Both the position numbers and the translations under genes were made by a program. The notes beneath the pieces are model-generated. The model was given only the letters and a program-made list of their open reading frames with translations. It was not told where the DNA came from and searched no databases. From positions 2,604,001-2,668,000 of the forward strand of contig NZ_JAGYHC010000001.1 of the NCBI RefSeq assembly GCF_019837165.1: a stretch of DNA of 64,000 nucleotides, in the 5' to 3' direction. The DNA is from Virgibacillus sp. NKC19-3 (lineage in GTDB: Bacteria; Bacillota; Bacilli; Bacillales; Amphibacillaceae). Shown piece after piece: positions 16,743 to 24,749 of the stretch. How positions within the stretch are numbered: the first letter of the stretch is position 1; every line of letters starts with the position of its first letter.

Positions 16743-17896
16743 CAGGTAAGGCTGCTTTTATTTACTCAGACGCATTACTAAACTATCATTTTCATCCGGA
16801 TCATCCTTTTGATCAGAAACGGGTCATATTAACAAAAGAATTAGTAGAGGCTGCAAATCAATTACATCCAAATGAGATTGTAGAACCTCGAATGGCCACA
16901 GAAAATGAATTGGCCCTTTTTCATGATCGCGCATATATTGAAGCCCTTAAAAAAGCCAGTAAGGGCCATTTAAGCGAAAATGAAGGATTGGAGTTCGGAT
17001 TAGGAACTGAAGATACACCGATGTTTTTAGGGATGCATGAAGCATCTGCTTATTTGGTTGGTGGCAGCTTGACAGCGGTGGATACTGTATTGGAAGGAGA
17101 TTTCTACCATGCTGTCAATGTGGGAGGTGGTCTCCACCATGGATTTAATCGACGAGCGTCTGGCTTTTGTATCTATAATGACGGTGCAGTAGCTATTAAA
17201 TACATTCGAAAAAAATATGATTTGAAAGTTTTATATGTTGATACAGATGCCCATCATGGAGATGGAGTGCAATGGGCTTTCTATGATGACCCGAATGTTT
17301 GCACATTTTCAATACACGAAACCGGGAGATATCTCTTTCCCGGAACAGGAAATGTCAATGAACGAGGTATTAAAGAAGGTCATGGTTATGCATTTAACCT
17401 ACCTATTGACGCTTTCACTGAAAATGAATCTTTCTTGCAGGGATATGAAACTGCCTTTAAAGAGATTGCAGCATTTTTCAAACCGGACGTAATCATAACG
17501 CAAAATGGTGCGGATGCCCATTGTTTTGATCCATTAACCCATTTATGCGCAACCATGGATATCTATGAAAGGATACCAGCATTAGCCCATGAATTAGCCC
17601 ATCAGTACTGTAATGGAAAATGGATTGCATTAGGCGGCGGAGGTTATGATATTTGGAGAGTAGTCCCCCGTGCATGGGCGCAGGTTTGGAATGTGATGAA
17701 AACTGGAAAACCAGCGAAAGGAAATATCCCTGTGACCTGGTTAAAAAAATGGCAAGAGAAATCGCCCGTTACATTACCAGCAAAATGGCAAGACCATAGC
17801 GATATCGTTCCAACGATTCCAAGAAAAGCGGACATAACCGAAAAAAACGGGAAGCTCCTGCAAAATTTGCTCAAGTATACAAATCCTATTAAATAA
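16739..17896 (+). CDS. acuC: AcuC, zinc-dependent protein deacetylase
   Basis: An arginase/deacetylase-fold enzyme of the histone deacetylase superfamily. In B. subtilis it removes the acetyl group placed by AcuA on AcsA. The 385 residues include HHGFNRRASGFCIYND (active-site loop), DTDAHHGDG (zinc-binding Asp/His) and the late GGGGYD block. It overlaps the acuB stop by 4 nt. It is the last gene of acuABC and converges on the decayed motS. No clear T-tailed terminator follows; instead there is a repeat-rich, potentially structured spacer. Confidence 0.95.
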   Translation: MTGKAAFIYSDALLNYHFHPDHPFDQKRVILTKELVEAANQLHPNEIVEPRMATENELALFHDRAYIEALKKASKGHLSENEGLEFGLGTEDTPMFLGMHEASAYLVGGSLTAVDTVLEGDFYHAVNVGGGLHHGFNRRASGFCIYNDGAVAIKYIRKKYDLKVLYVDTDAHHGDGVQWAFYDDPNVCTFSIHETGRYLFPGTGNVNERGIKEGHGYAFNLPIDAFTENESFLQGYETAFKEIAAFFKPDVIITQNGADAHCFDPLTHLCATMDIYERIPALAHELAHQYCNGKWIALGGGGYDIWRVVPRAWAQVWNVMKTGKPAKGNIPVTWLKKWQEKSPVTLPAKWQDHSDIVPTIPRKADITEKNGKLLQNLLKYTNPIK

Positions 17897-17909
17897 ATGC
17901 AAAGACGCC

Positions 17910-18075
17910 AGCTCAGACGGAAGGGCTATAGGATGTATGGTCAGTGCAGAATTGCGACAAATGACTTCGGTGGGATGAGCATTTATGCGCAATCCCAAAT
18001 GGCTTCGGTAGGGGGAGCATTTATGCGTAGTCCCTAGACGTCGCAATCTTAGCCAGACTTCCTTGCTATAACAAG
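17910..18075. repeat. Structured spacer with a 38-nt tandem duplication inside inverted arms
   Basis: Two 38-nt direct copies lie end to end (17959-17996 and 17997-18034, each with CTTCGGT and GCATTTATGCG). They are flanked by ATTGCGAC (17951-17958) and GTCGCAAT (18040-18047). Outside these, CAGACGGAAGGGCTATA is loosely mirrored by the TAGCCAGACTTCC..GCTATA region. It could fold into a branched hairpin that ends convergent transcripts, or it may be an intergenic repeat. Confidence 0.6.
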
Positions 18076-18081
18076 AGGGGA

Positions 18082-18330
18082 CTACTGAGTGTCAGCCCCT
18101 TTCTCTGTACCTCTTCCATGATCTAATATCACAATCTCGACTATGCTATTTTGACCTTTTATTCTCTGAATGAGTATTTATATAAGTTCCTGCAGTACTA
18201 ATCGCTCTGTTCTGTCCGTGGATATCAAATTATTTAGATCATGTTCATCTAAGTATTTTTCAATATCGTCCATTAATGTTTGTATATGTTTTCTTAATTT
18301 TGCGTATCATCACTATGATCCAGTAATGCT
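18082..18330 (-). pseudogene. motS: motS remnant (sodium-driven flagellar stator subunit B)
   Basis: On the minus strand a fragment reads LRKHIQTLMDDIEKYLDEHD and then DLNNLISTDRTERLVLQE. This resembles the periplasmic linker to OmpA-domain junction of MotS. It then meets a TAA and continues in the same frame to NSIVEIVILDHGRG and a stop at 18082. The VEIVI tail matches the end of MotB/MotS proteins. The N-terminal membrane segment and most of the OmpA-like domain are missing. The position between acuC and ccpA, on the ccpA strand, is exactly that of motS in B. subtilis. Confidence 0.75.
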
Positions 18331-18409
18331 GTTGAAGCGTCACATTCATTTGAAGTTTCTCATTTTCCATATGGTTTGAACAATGACCTTTCATTCCTCG
18401 TACAGGTGC

Positions 18410-18487
18410 TTATTCACCGACCACGATCATAAACATAATAAGATCTAACGTAATGCCGACAGGAGTCAATATATCTATTTTCTTCAT
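18410..18487 (-). pseudogene. motP: motP remnant (sodium-driven flagellar stator subunit A), N-terminal stub
   Basis: Twenty-five codons after an ATG with GGGGAGA upstream read MKKIDILTPVGI and a hydrophobic stretch, then TAA. The opening closely resembles the start of MotP. The remaining roughly 240 residues are gone, and the motS remnant follows. This marks a deletion that fused the leftovers of a motP-motS operon downstream of ccpA. Confidence 0.7.
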
Positions 18488-18535
18488 ATATATTTCTCCC
18501 CTATAAAGAAGTTACTCTTTATATCGGCATTACAT

Positions 18536-19531
18536 TTATTTTGTTGAGTTTCTTTTTTCAATTCGATGCGGTAAAACGACTTTTTTGTCAGTAACTTCCT
18601 CTTTATTCATATATTTTGTTAATAACCGCATGGCTACTGCTCCGATATCGTACATTGGCTGAACGATTGTAGATAACGTTGGACGTACCATCGAAGCCAA
18701 CCTTGTATTATCAAACCCTACTACTTCAACATCATCTGGTACGTTATACCCCATATCTTGTGCTCCGTGGATTACACCTAATGCCATTTCATCAGATGCC
18801 ACAAATATGGCGGTGGGTTTGTTTGGTGAATTTAAAAGCTCCTGTGCCGCTTCTATACCGGAATCATACGTGTATTCGCCTTTAATAATCAGATCTTCGT
18901 TAATTACAGCCGATGACTCTTCTATTGCACGCATATAGCCGTTATATTTTTGCTGATTAATTTGTGTATCTGCTTGTCCGGAAATAAATGCCGGGTGCTC
19001 ATTTCCATTATCAATCAGGAATTTTGTTGCTTCATATGCTGCTTCTTGATAATCAATGTTTACCGACGGAATGGCCCCACTCTCATCATATGTGGCTGCT
19101 AGTACAACAGGTACGGAAGAACTTTGGAATTGGTTTACATGTTCCTCTGTTATATTACCTCCCATGAACAAAATACCATCCACTTGTTTTTCAAGCATCG
19201 CATTGATCAGCTGCAATTCCTTGTCTTTGTTTTGATCCGAATTGCTCAAAATCATATTGTATTTATACATTGTTGCAATATCTTCTATCCCTCTCGCTAA
19301 TTCCGCAAAAAAGATACTGGATATATCAGGAATAATCGCCCCTACTGTCGTGGTTTTCTTACTTGCCAACCCTCTTGCTACTGCATTTGGACGATATCCT
19401 AATTGCTCGATTGTATTTAACACTTTCTTACGAGTCGTGGGTTTTACGTTCGGGTTTCCATTAACCACCCGTGAGACTGTTGCCATTGATACGTTTGCTT
19501 CTCTTGCTACATCATATATTGTTATTGTCAT
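18536..19531 (-). CDS. ccpA: Catabolite control protein A (LacI family)
   Basis: The global carbon regulator. With HPr-Ser-P it binds cre sites. The protein has a LacI-type helix-turn-helix at residues 4-23 ([20 protein letters not shown]), the hinge helix [13 protein letters not shown], and a periplasmic-binding-protein-like core. The start is the ATG at 19531 (MTITIYDVA), preceded by AGGAGG at 9 nt. A longer in-frame reading starting upstream has no ribosome-binding site and runs through this one. The product is 331 residues, normal for CcpA. It follows aroA as in B. subtilis. A cre-like site occurs at the neighbouring acu operon. Confidence 0.96.
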   Translation of the reverse strand: MTITIYDVAREANVSMATVSRVVNGNPNVKPTTRKKVLNTIEQLGYRPNAVARGLASKKTTTVGAIIPDISSIFFAELARGIEDIATMYKYNMILSNSDQNKDKELQLINAMLEKQVDGILFMGGNITEEHVNQFQSSSVPVVLAATYDESGAIPSVNIDYQEAAYEATKFLIDNGNEHPAFISGQADTQINQQKYNGYMRAIEESSAVINEDLIIKGEYTYDSGIEAAQELLNSPNKPTAIFVASDEMALGVIHGAQDMGYNVPDDVEVVGFDNTRLASMVRPTLSTIVQPMYDIGAVAMRLLTKYMNKEEVTDKKVVLPHRIEKRNSTK

Positions 19532-19620
19532 TTTACTTTTCCTCCTATAATATTTATTTCCTAAAGTTAACGTCTCCATTTTCTATATGATACGCTATCA
19601 AAGGAAAAATTACAAAAAAT

Positions 19621-19653
19621 TTAAGGCTGATACATCCTAGGATGACCAGCCTT
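19621..19653 (-). terminator. Terminator between aroA and ccpA
   Basis: AAGGCTG..CATCCTAGGATG..CAGCCTT folds into a hairpin directly after the aroA stop. A T-rich stretch follows on the minus strand. Confidence 0.75.
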
Positions 19654-19657
19654 ACCC

Positions 19658-20734
19658 CTATTTTAAACGTTGCTGCATATTATTTAAAGCCTCAATAAAC
19701 GTATTGAACGTTGGAATATCCATTTGCTGTGCTGAATCTGAAAGAGCAACTGCCGGATCCGGATGAACCTCAGCCATAATACCATCTGCTCCGATTGCCA
19801 GTGCGGCCTTAGCAGTAGGAAGTAATAAATCCCGTCTTCCTGTTGAATGCGTCACATCAACCATAACCGGCAAATGAGTTTCTTGTTTTAAGACAGGTAC
19901 AGCAGAAATGTCTAATGTATTTCTGGTCGCTTTTTCATACGTTCGAATACCTCGTTCACATAAAATGATATTTTTGTTTCCACGGGAGATAATGTACTCT
20001 GCAGCATTGATAAATTCAGATATCGTAGCTGAAAGACCTCGTTTCAGTAAAACTGGCTTATCTACATCTCCTGCGGCTCTTAGCAATTCAAAGTTCTGCA
20101 TATTGCGCGCGCCAATTTGAATAACATCCACATAGTCCAGTGCTTGTTCGATATGTGCAGGATTTATAATTTCACTAACAACAGCTAAATCATGCTCATC
20201 TGCAGCACGCTTTAAGATTTCCAGTCCTTCTACTCCCAGCCCTTGGAAATCATATGGCGATGTTCTTGGTTTAAAGGCTCCACCGCGTAATAATTTAATT
20301 CCTTGCTCACTTACAGCCTCTGCAACACTTGATACCTGTTCGTAACTTTCAACAGAACATGGCCCCATAACAAATTGGGTGCTGCCATTTCCAATTTGAA
20401 CACCTTTTACGTCAACGACTGTATCTTCTGGCTTCTTCTTCCTTGAGACAAGCAATGCTTTACGGTGATCATCCATTTGCAACTCCAAACCTGCTTTAAA
20501 AATCTCCTTAAAAATATGTTCAATTGTTGAGTTTTCAAAAGGTCCATCATTATGTGTGGTTATTTGATTTAACATCGTTCTTTCCCGTACCGGGTCAAAT
20601 CGATTCATGCTTTGTTTACTTTTCACCTGGCCGATATCCTGCACAAGCTTTGCACGACGATTGATCAGTTCCAATATTTCCAGATTTACATCATCCAACT
20701 GTTCTCTTAATAGATCCATTTCATTTTGGCTCAT
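19658..20734 (-). CDS. aroA: Bifunctional chorismate mutase / DAHP synthase
   Basis: Catalyses the first step of the shikimate pathway (PEP plus erythrose-4-phosphate to DAHP). The fused chorismate mutase domain confers feedback sensing. Of 358 residues, about 1-85 form the AroQ-type mutase helix bundle ([20 protein letters not shown]). The rest is a type I-beta DAHP synthase with [32 protein letters not shown] and [12 protein letters not shown] blocks. The same fusion lies next to ccpA in B. subtilis under the name aroA (aroG elsewhere). The gene follows ytxGH on the same strand, separated by a terminator. Confidence 0.95.
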   Translation of the reverse strand: MSQNEMDLLREQLDDVNLEILELINRRAKLVQDIGQVKSKQSMNRFDPVRERTMLNQITTHNDGPFENSTIEHIFKEIFKAGLELQMDDHRKALLVSRKKKPEDTVVDVKGVQIGNGSTQFVMGPCSVESYEQVSSVAEAVSEQGIKLLRGGAFKPRTSPYDFQGLGVEGLEILKRAADEHDLAVVSEIINPAHIEQALDYVDVIQIGARNMQNFELLRAAGDVDKPVLLKRGLSATISEFINAAEYIISRGNKNIILCERGIRTYEKATRNTLDISAVPVLKQETHLPVMVDVTHSTGRRDLLLPTAKAALAIGADGIMAEVHPDPAVALSDSAQQMDIPTFNTFIEALNNMQQRLK

Positions 20735-20846
20735 TTTCCTATACCCCCTGTTTCAAATTTTTTAATAATAGTCACTATTATATAGAAAAATTGCTTGGTT
20801 GTCATCAAAAATTTTAAAATTTGTCGATTTAACTATTAGAAAACTT

Positions 20847-20874
20847 GGCATTTGCCACGCTTTGAGCAAATGCC
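20847..20874. other. Stem-loop upstream of aroA
   Basis: GGCATTTGC and GCAAATGCC (9 bp, 10-nt loop) lie 110 nt before the aroA start. No T-run directly follows on either strand. Role unknown; possibly a leader structure. Confidence 0.4.
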
Positions 20875-20928
20875 TTAGTTGCACTTATGCAGTAAGAAGG
20901 TAGTTATACTTTCTTAACTGTCAAAAAA

Positions 20929-20958
20929 ACAGGCACCGTGTTATGCACCGCTGCCTGT
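20929..20958 (-). terminator. ytxGH terminator
   Basis: ACAGGCA and TGCCTGT form the stem base with a 16-nt loop. On the minus strand seven T follow at once. It lies 14 nt past the ytxH stop. Confidence 0.85.
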
Positions 20959-20972
20959 CCTAATTTTATTTT

Positions 20973-21425
20973 TTATTTTTCTTCTAACTCCTTAGCAGCA
21001 TCTTCCACTGCTTCTGCAACATTTTCAGCAGCTTGTAAAGCTTCATCTTCTTTATTACGTTTTTCTTGTAATTTTCCCTGTACAGATTCTGTTAACTCTT
21101 TTGTTTTTTTAGAGGCATTTTTTGTTAGTTCCGATGTTGTATCCATCGCCTTTCTTTTTAAATCAGAACCAGTCGTGTAGGCTTTTTCTTTCCAATCTGC
21201 ACCTTTTTCCTGTGCGATATCTTTAATATCGTAGGCACGGTCCTTCACCTGATGAGTTACTTGTTGTGCCCCTTCGTTAATATCTCCTCTTAATTCTCTT
21301 CCAGATTTCGGTGCAAATACTAAAGCTATAGCTGCGCCTACGACACCACCTATCAGCGTACCAATCATAAAGTCCTTGCTGTTAATATTTGTGTCATTAT
21401 TATTGCTATTGTTATTCTCTCCCAT
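20973..21425 (-). CDS. ytxH: YtxH family general stress protein
   Basis: The 150 residues start with an Asn-rich head. Next comes a short hydrophobic Gly/Ala segment (about 20-40, MIGTLIGGVVGAAIALVFAP) ending in the family signature APKSGRELR. A long charged helical tail of late-embryogenesis-like character (KDRAYDIKDIAQEKGADWKEKA) follows. It is probably membrane-associated. In B. subtilis ytxG-ytxH-ytxJ is a stress-induced operon of unknown biochemical role. Here ytxJ is absent and aroA follows the terminator. It lies 28 nt behind ytxG. Confidence 0.88.
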   Translation of the reverse strand: MGENNNSNNNDTNINSKDFMIGTLIGGVVGAAIALVFAPKSGRELRGDINEGAQQVTHQVKDRAYDIKDIAQEKGADWKEKAYTTGSDLKRKAMDTTSELTKNASKKTKELTESVQGKLQEKRNKEDEALQAAENVAEAVEDAAKELEEK

Positions 21426-21453
21426 TTCAAATTCCTCCTTATATTATTTTTAT

Positions 21454-21864
21454 CTATTTCTTTTTCTTATTCCATAAGTCCATGATTGCAGATCCCCACT
21501 TGACTGCCTGCGATACTTTCTCCTGATTTTGCGCGGATGTTTGTGATATACTATTTGAAAGTTGTTTTAATGAATCATTAAAATCTTTTAGCGTCTCACC
21601 AATACCTTTTGCACCATCAAAAAGTCCATTTAGTTTCGTGGATTTTTGATTGACATCATCCGCTAATTGATTCGTTTTTGTTAATAATTCTGTCGTTTCT
21701 GTGGTGATTCCTTGCATTTGCTTTTCAAGACCTTGTAATGTATGTGACACGTCATTTAAGGTGCTTTTTGTCGCTTTTAAGGTAATTGCTAAATATACAA
21801 CTAGTACCACAAAAGCTACTGCAGCAATCAATGCCGCAATATATAGCATGATTTCCATTTTCAA
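21454..21864 (-). CDS. ytxG: DUF948 family protein YtxG
   Basis: A 136-residue protein with an N-terminal transmembrane segment (about 5-27, ending VVLVVYLAITLKATK). A helical tail rich in Thr, Leu, Lys and Asp follows, typical of DUF948 proteins, which resemble coiled-coil adaptors. AAGGAG lies 6 nt before a TTG start at 21864; an ATG two codons later is also possible. It is the first gene of ytxGH. Function unknown; the B. subtilis orthologue belongs to the general stress response. Confidence 0.85.
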   Translation of the reverse strand: MKMEIMLYIAALIAAVAFVVLVVYLAITLKATKSTLNDVSHTLQGLEKQMQGITTETTELLTKTNQLADDVNQKSTKLNGLFDGAKGIGETLKDFNDSLKQLSNSISQTSAQNQEKVSQAVKWGSAIMDLWNKKKK

Positions 21865-22136
21865 TTATCACTCCTTATATTATCGTATTTTTGTAATTAG
21901 TGCAAAAAGGGGTAACATAAAATAAACGTCATATGTATCATAACATAGATGTTTGTACTAATAATACCCATTATATACGAACATAAACATATGTAGGAAA
22001 TATTATAGTAATAATTCGACAAAATACTGTAAAATCCTTTATTTTTTCTATAAAAATATGTAGTTCCATGAAAACGCTTTTCTTTCATAGCAGATAGGTA
22101 AGCACAAGACTCCCCTACCTGCACGTTCAGCAGTGT

Positions 22137-23441
22137 CTATTTATTAATTTTGATTTTCTCTTCATAGGCATTCTGGAATTTCTGAATATCACCAGCACCC
22201 ATAAAAATTAAAACACTATCGACATATTCCTGCAATATATCCGGATAGGACAACTCTAATATCGAACTATCAGGAACTAACTTTTGCAAATCAATAATAG
22301 TCATTTTCCCAGAATTTTCTCTGGCAGAACCGAAAATATCACATAAAAACACCGCATCTGCAAGATTTAGACTATCAGCAAACTCTTGCAAGAATGTTTT
22401 TGTCCTGCTAAACGTATGTGGTTGAAAAATAGCAACAACCTCTTTTTCCGGGTATTTCTTTCGAGCCGATTCAATGGTTGCCATAATTTCTTTGGGATGA
22501 TGTGCATAATCATCAACTAAAATCTGGCTTCCCACTTTTTTCTCTGTAAATCGGCGTTTAACTCCTTGAAATGTACGGAGACTCTGTATATCTTCCGCTT
22601 TTATGCCTTCATAATGGCAAATCGCTATTGTTGCTAAGGCATTAAGAACGTTATGATTGCCATACATCGGAATCATAAATGTATAATAGTAAGTATTTCT
22701 TACAAAAACATCAAATTCCGTTCCATGCTCTGTTTCTACTACATTTTGTGCTTGAAAATCATTGGTAGCCGCAAATCCATAATAAACAACAGGAACTTTC
22801 GCCTGTATTTGCTGCAGCTGCTCATCATCACCACATGCGATAATTCCTTTCTTAACGCGATCTGCCATGGATTGGAATGCGTTGAACACATCATCGATAC
22901 TCGTAAAATAATCCGGATGGTCAAAGTCAATATTGGTCATGATCGCATAATCTGGTTCATAACTCAAGAAATGGCGACGATACTCACATGCTTCAAATAC
23001 AAAATACTCACTATCCACATGTCCATTACCAGTCCCATCACCGATTAGATAAGAAATCGGAAACGTATCATTTAGCACATGTGCCAGTAACCCTGTTGTA
23101 GATGTCTTTCCATGAGTTCCTGTGATCGCGATACTAGTATATTGCTTCAACCATTCTCCAAGAAATTCATGGTACCTGTAAAAGGTTAATCCTTTTCTTT
23201 TGGCTTCTTTAATTTCAATATGATCATCTGAAAATGCATTGCCTGCAATAATCGTATAATTATCTTTGATATTTGTCTCTGAAAAAGGAAAAATGGGAAT
23301 GTTTTTTTCTTCTAACGCATCCTGTGTGAAAAAATGTTTCTCAATATCAGAGCCCAGCACTTTTTCCCCAGAATCATGAAGTATTTGTGCCAGTGCGCTC
23401 ATTCCAGTTCCCTTAATACCAATAAAATGGTAAGTTGTCAT
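22137..23441 (-). CDS. murC: UDP-N-acetylmuramate--L-alanine ligase
   Basis: Adds the first amino acid of the peptidoglycan stem peptide in an ATP-dependent cytoplasmic reaction. The protein opens with the MurC glycine loop [14 protein letters not shown]. It has the ATP-binding GTHGKTST near residue 110, the [10 protein letters not shown] block, and the C-terminal Mur ligase domain with DDYAHHPKE. The start is the ATG at 23441 because GGAGG lies 8-9 nt upstream. An ATG 18 codons earlier has no such site. The product is 434 residues, usual for the family. It sits between the NAD salvage gene and ytxG, matching the murC position near sftA in B. subtilis. Confidence 0.96.
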   Translation of the reverse strand: MTTYHFIGIKGTGMSALAQILHDSGEKVLGSDIEKHFFTQDALEEKNIPIFPFSETNIKDNYTIIAGNAFSDDHIEIKEAKRKGLTFYRYHEFLGEWLKQYTSIAITGTHGKTSTTGLLAHVLNDTFPISYLIGDGTGNGHVDSEYFVFEACEYRRHFLSYEPDYAIMTNIDFDHPDYFTSIDDVFNAFQSMADRVKKGIIACGDDEQLQQIQAKVPVVYYGFAATNDFQAQNVVETEHGTEFDVFVRNTYYYTFMIPMYGNHNVLNALATIAICHYEGIKAEDIQSLRTFQGVKRRFTEKKVGSQILVDDYAHHPKEIMATIESARKKYPEKEVVAIFQPHTFSRTKTFLQEFADSLNLADAVFLCDIFGSARENSGKMTIIDLQKLVPDSSILELSYPDILQEYVDSVLIFMGAGDIQKFQNAYEEKIKINK

Positions 23442-23571
23442 AAAAAGAACCTCCAAAATTCGCCTGAAAGGAGGATTAGCCTCCCTGAGTTTCATGCTTT
23501 CATTATTAAAATCCGTAATATTTAACCATTATAGCAAACCTACATACATATGAAAATAATATGTTTCTTAC

Positions 23572-24684
23572 CTAAGATTTTGCGAAATATTCAACTTCTT
23601 TCAATCTAGGGTTTGGACGGTACCTTCGCCCTTCTTTTGCTGAATGTGTACCATTCAGCAAAACATTGTCACCCGTAAAACCAATGTTAATCCGTAGTAG
23701 ACTTCGACCTACACCATACATATCTACAGGCACACCCATTTTTTCATAATAGGTAATACGATCCTCTGTGAATCCACCGCTAGCCATAATCTTAACATGG
23801 GAATAGCCTTCATCGTTCAAGGCCTTTCTAAGCGCAAAAAGGAGCTCCGGGTTCACACCTCTTGGATCGAATGTACCCATCAAATGGTGGTTTCTCAGAA
23901 AATACTTATCAACAAGATTTCCTGATGTATCAACTCTTACAGATTTTAACTCTTTTCCAAATTCCCGAGCTACTTTTAATGAATCCGTGATAACATCATT
24001 ATTGTAATCTACAAGTGCTGCAATATCATCCTCGGGATACATTTCGTGATAGGCTTTCGTTGCCGCTACAATGTCCCCACGAAACATTTGAATAAGCGCA
24101 TGCGGCATGGTTCCCATGCCTTCTTTTCCCCACCATTCATTCATTGCATGTGTCGCTTGGGCAGTGGAACCACCGATAAAAGCTGCATACCCATCTCCTG
24201 CCTGTTGTGTATAATGGTCATCGCGATCACCCATGAAAATAACCGGTTTTTGTTTGCCGGAAGTTCGAGCTGCTTTTACGACATTGTATACATTCGTCGC
24301 TACCGATGTTCTTCTTCCCAATATTCCATCAATAATTCCTTCCAAAAAACCAAACTGCTGATAAGCACCGGATATTGTCAGTACAGATTCATATGGACGG
24401 ATCTTATCCCCATCTTTTAGTGAATGTATCTCCAATGTTTCCGGGCTATCTGCAAAGGTGTGCAGTAAGGCAATGGCTTCATCCGTTCCGCATAATACCG
24501 CATCGGATTTTTGGAAAAATTGCATGGTTACATGATTGGAGCCTAATTTTTTTTCAACGATTTCTTTTGTCTTGAGAAAATAAACAGCTGAAAACCAGCC
24601 TTCTTTTATACGTTCATCAAATTTGAAGGTTTTATTTGTTAGACGCTCTATTTTTCCTGCCAGCTTTTGATCGATTTCTTTCAT
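23572..24684 (-). CDS. pncB: Nicotinate phosphoribosyltransferase (short form)
   Basis: Salvages nicotinate to nicotinate mononucleotide with PRPP for NAD synthesis. The 370-residue protein has the type II PRTase fold with GDRDDHYTQQAGDGYAA, SGGFTEDRI and VDMYGVGRSL segments that bind the phosphoribosyl moiety. The start is the ATG at 24684 (MKEIDQKLAGK) with GGGAG 9 nt upstream. Upstream in-frame codons add a basic tail without a ribosome-binding site. It is shorter than the roughly 490-residue YueK type. It lies between sftA and murC, an insertion relative to B. subtilis. Confidence 0.9.
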   Translation of the reverse strand: MKEIDQKLAGKIERLTNKTFKFDERIKEGWFSAVYFLKTKEIVEKKLGSNHVTMQFFQKSDAVLCGTDEAIALLHTFADSPETLEIHSLKDGDKIRPYESVLTISGAYQQFGFLEGIIDGILGRRTSVATNVYNVVKAARTSGKQKPVIFMGDRDDHYTQQAGDGYAAFIGGSTAQATHAMNEWWGKEGMGTMPHALIQMFRGDIVAATKAYHEMYPEDDIAALVDYNNDVITDSLKVAREFGKELKSVRVDTSGNLVDKYFLRNHHLMGTFDPRGVNPELLFALRKALNDEGYSHVKIMASGGFTEDRITYYEKMGVPVDMYGVGRSLLRINIGFTGDNVLLNGTHSAKEGRRYRPNPRLKEVEYFAKS

Positions 24685-24749
24685 AGTAAGTTTCTCCCTT
24701 AATATTCTTTTCCCTATCATATATAAATTCTATAGAGGAAACAAGATTT

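Noticed and set aside
23465-23490. GGAGG-CCTCC mini-hairpin before murC as a terminator
   Set aside because: The 5-bp stem with a short T stretch is too weak to call; it may just be a by-product of a ribosome-binding-site-like sequence.
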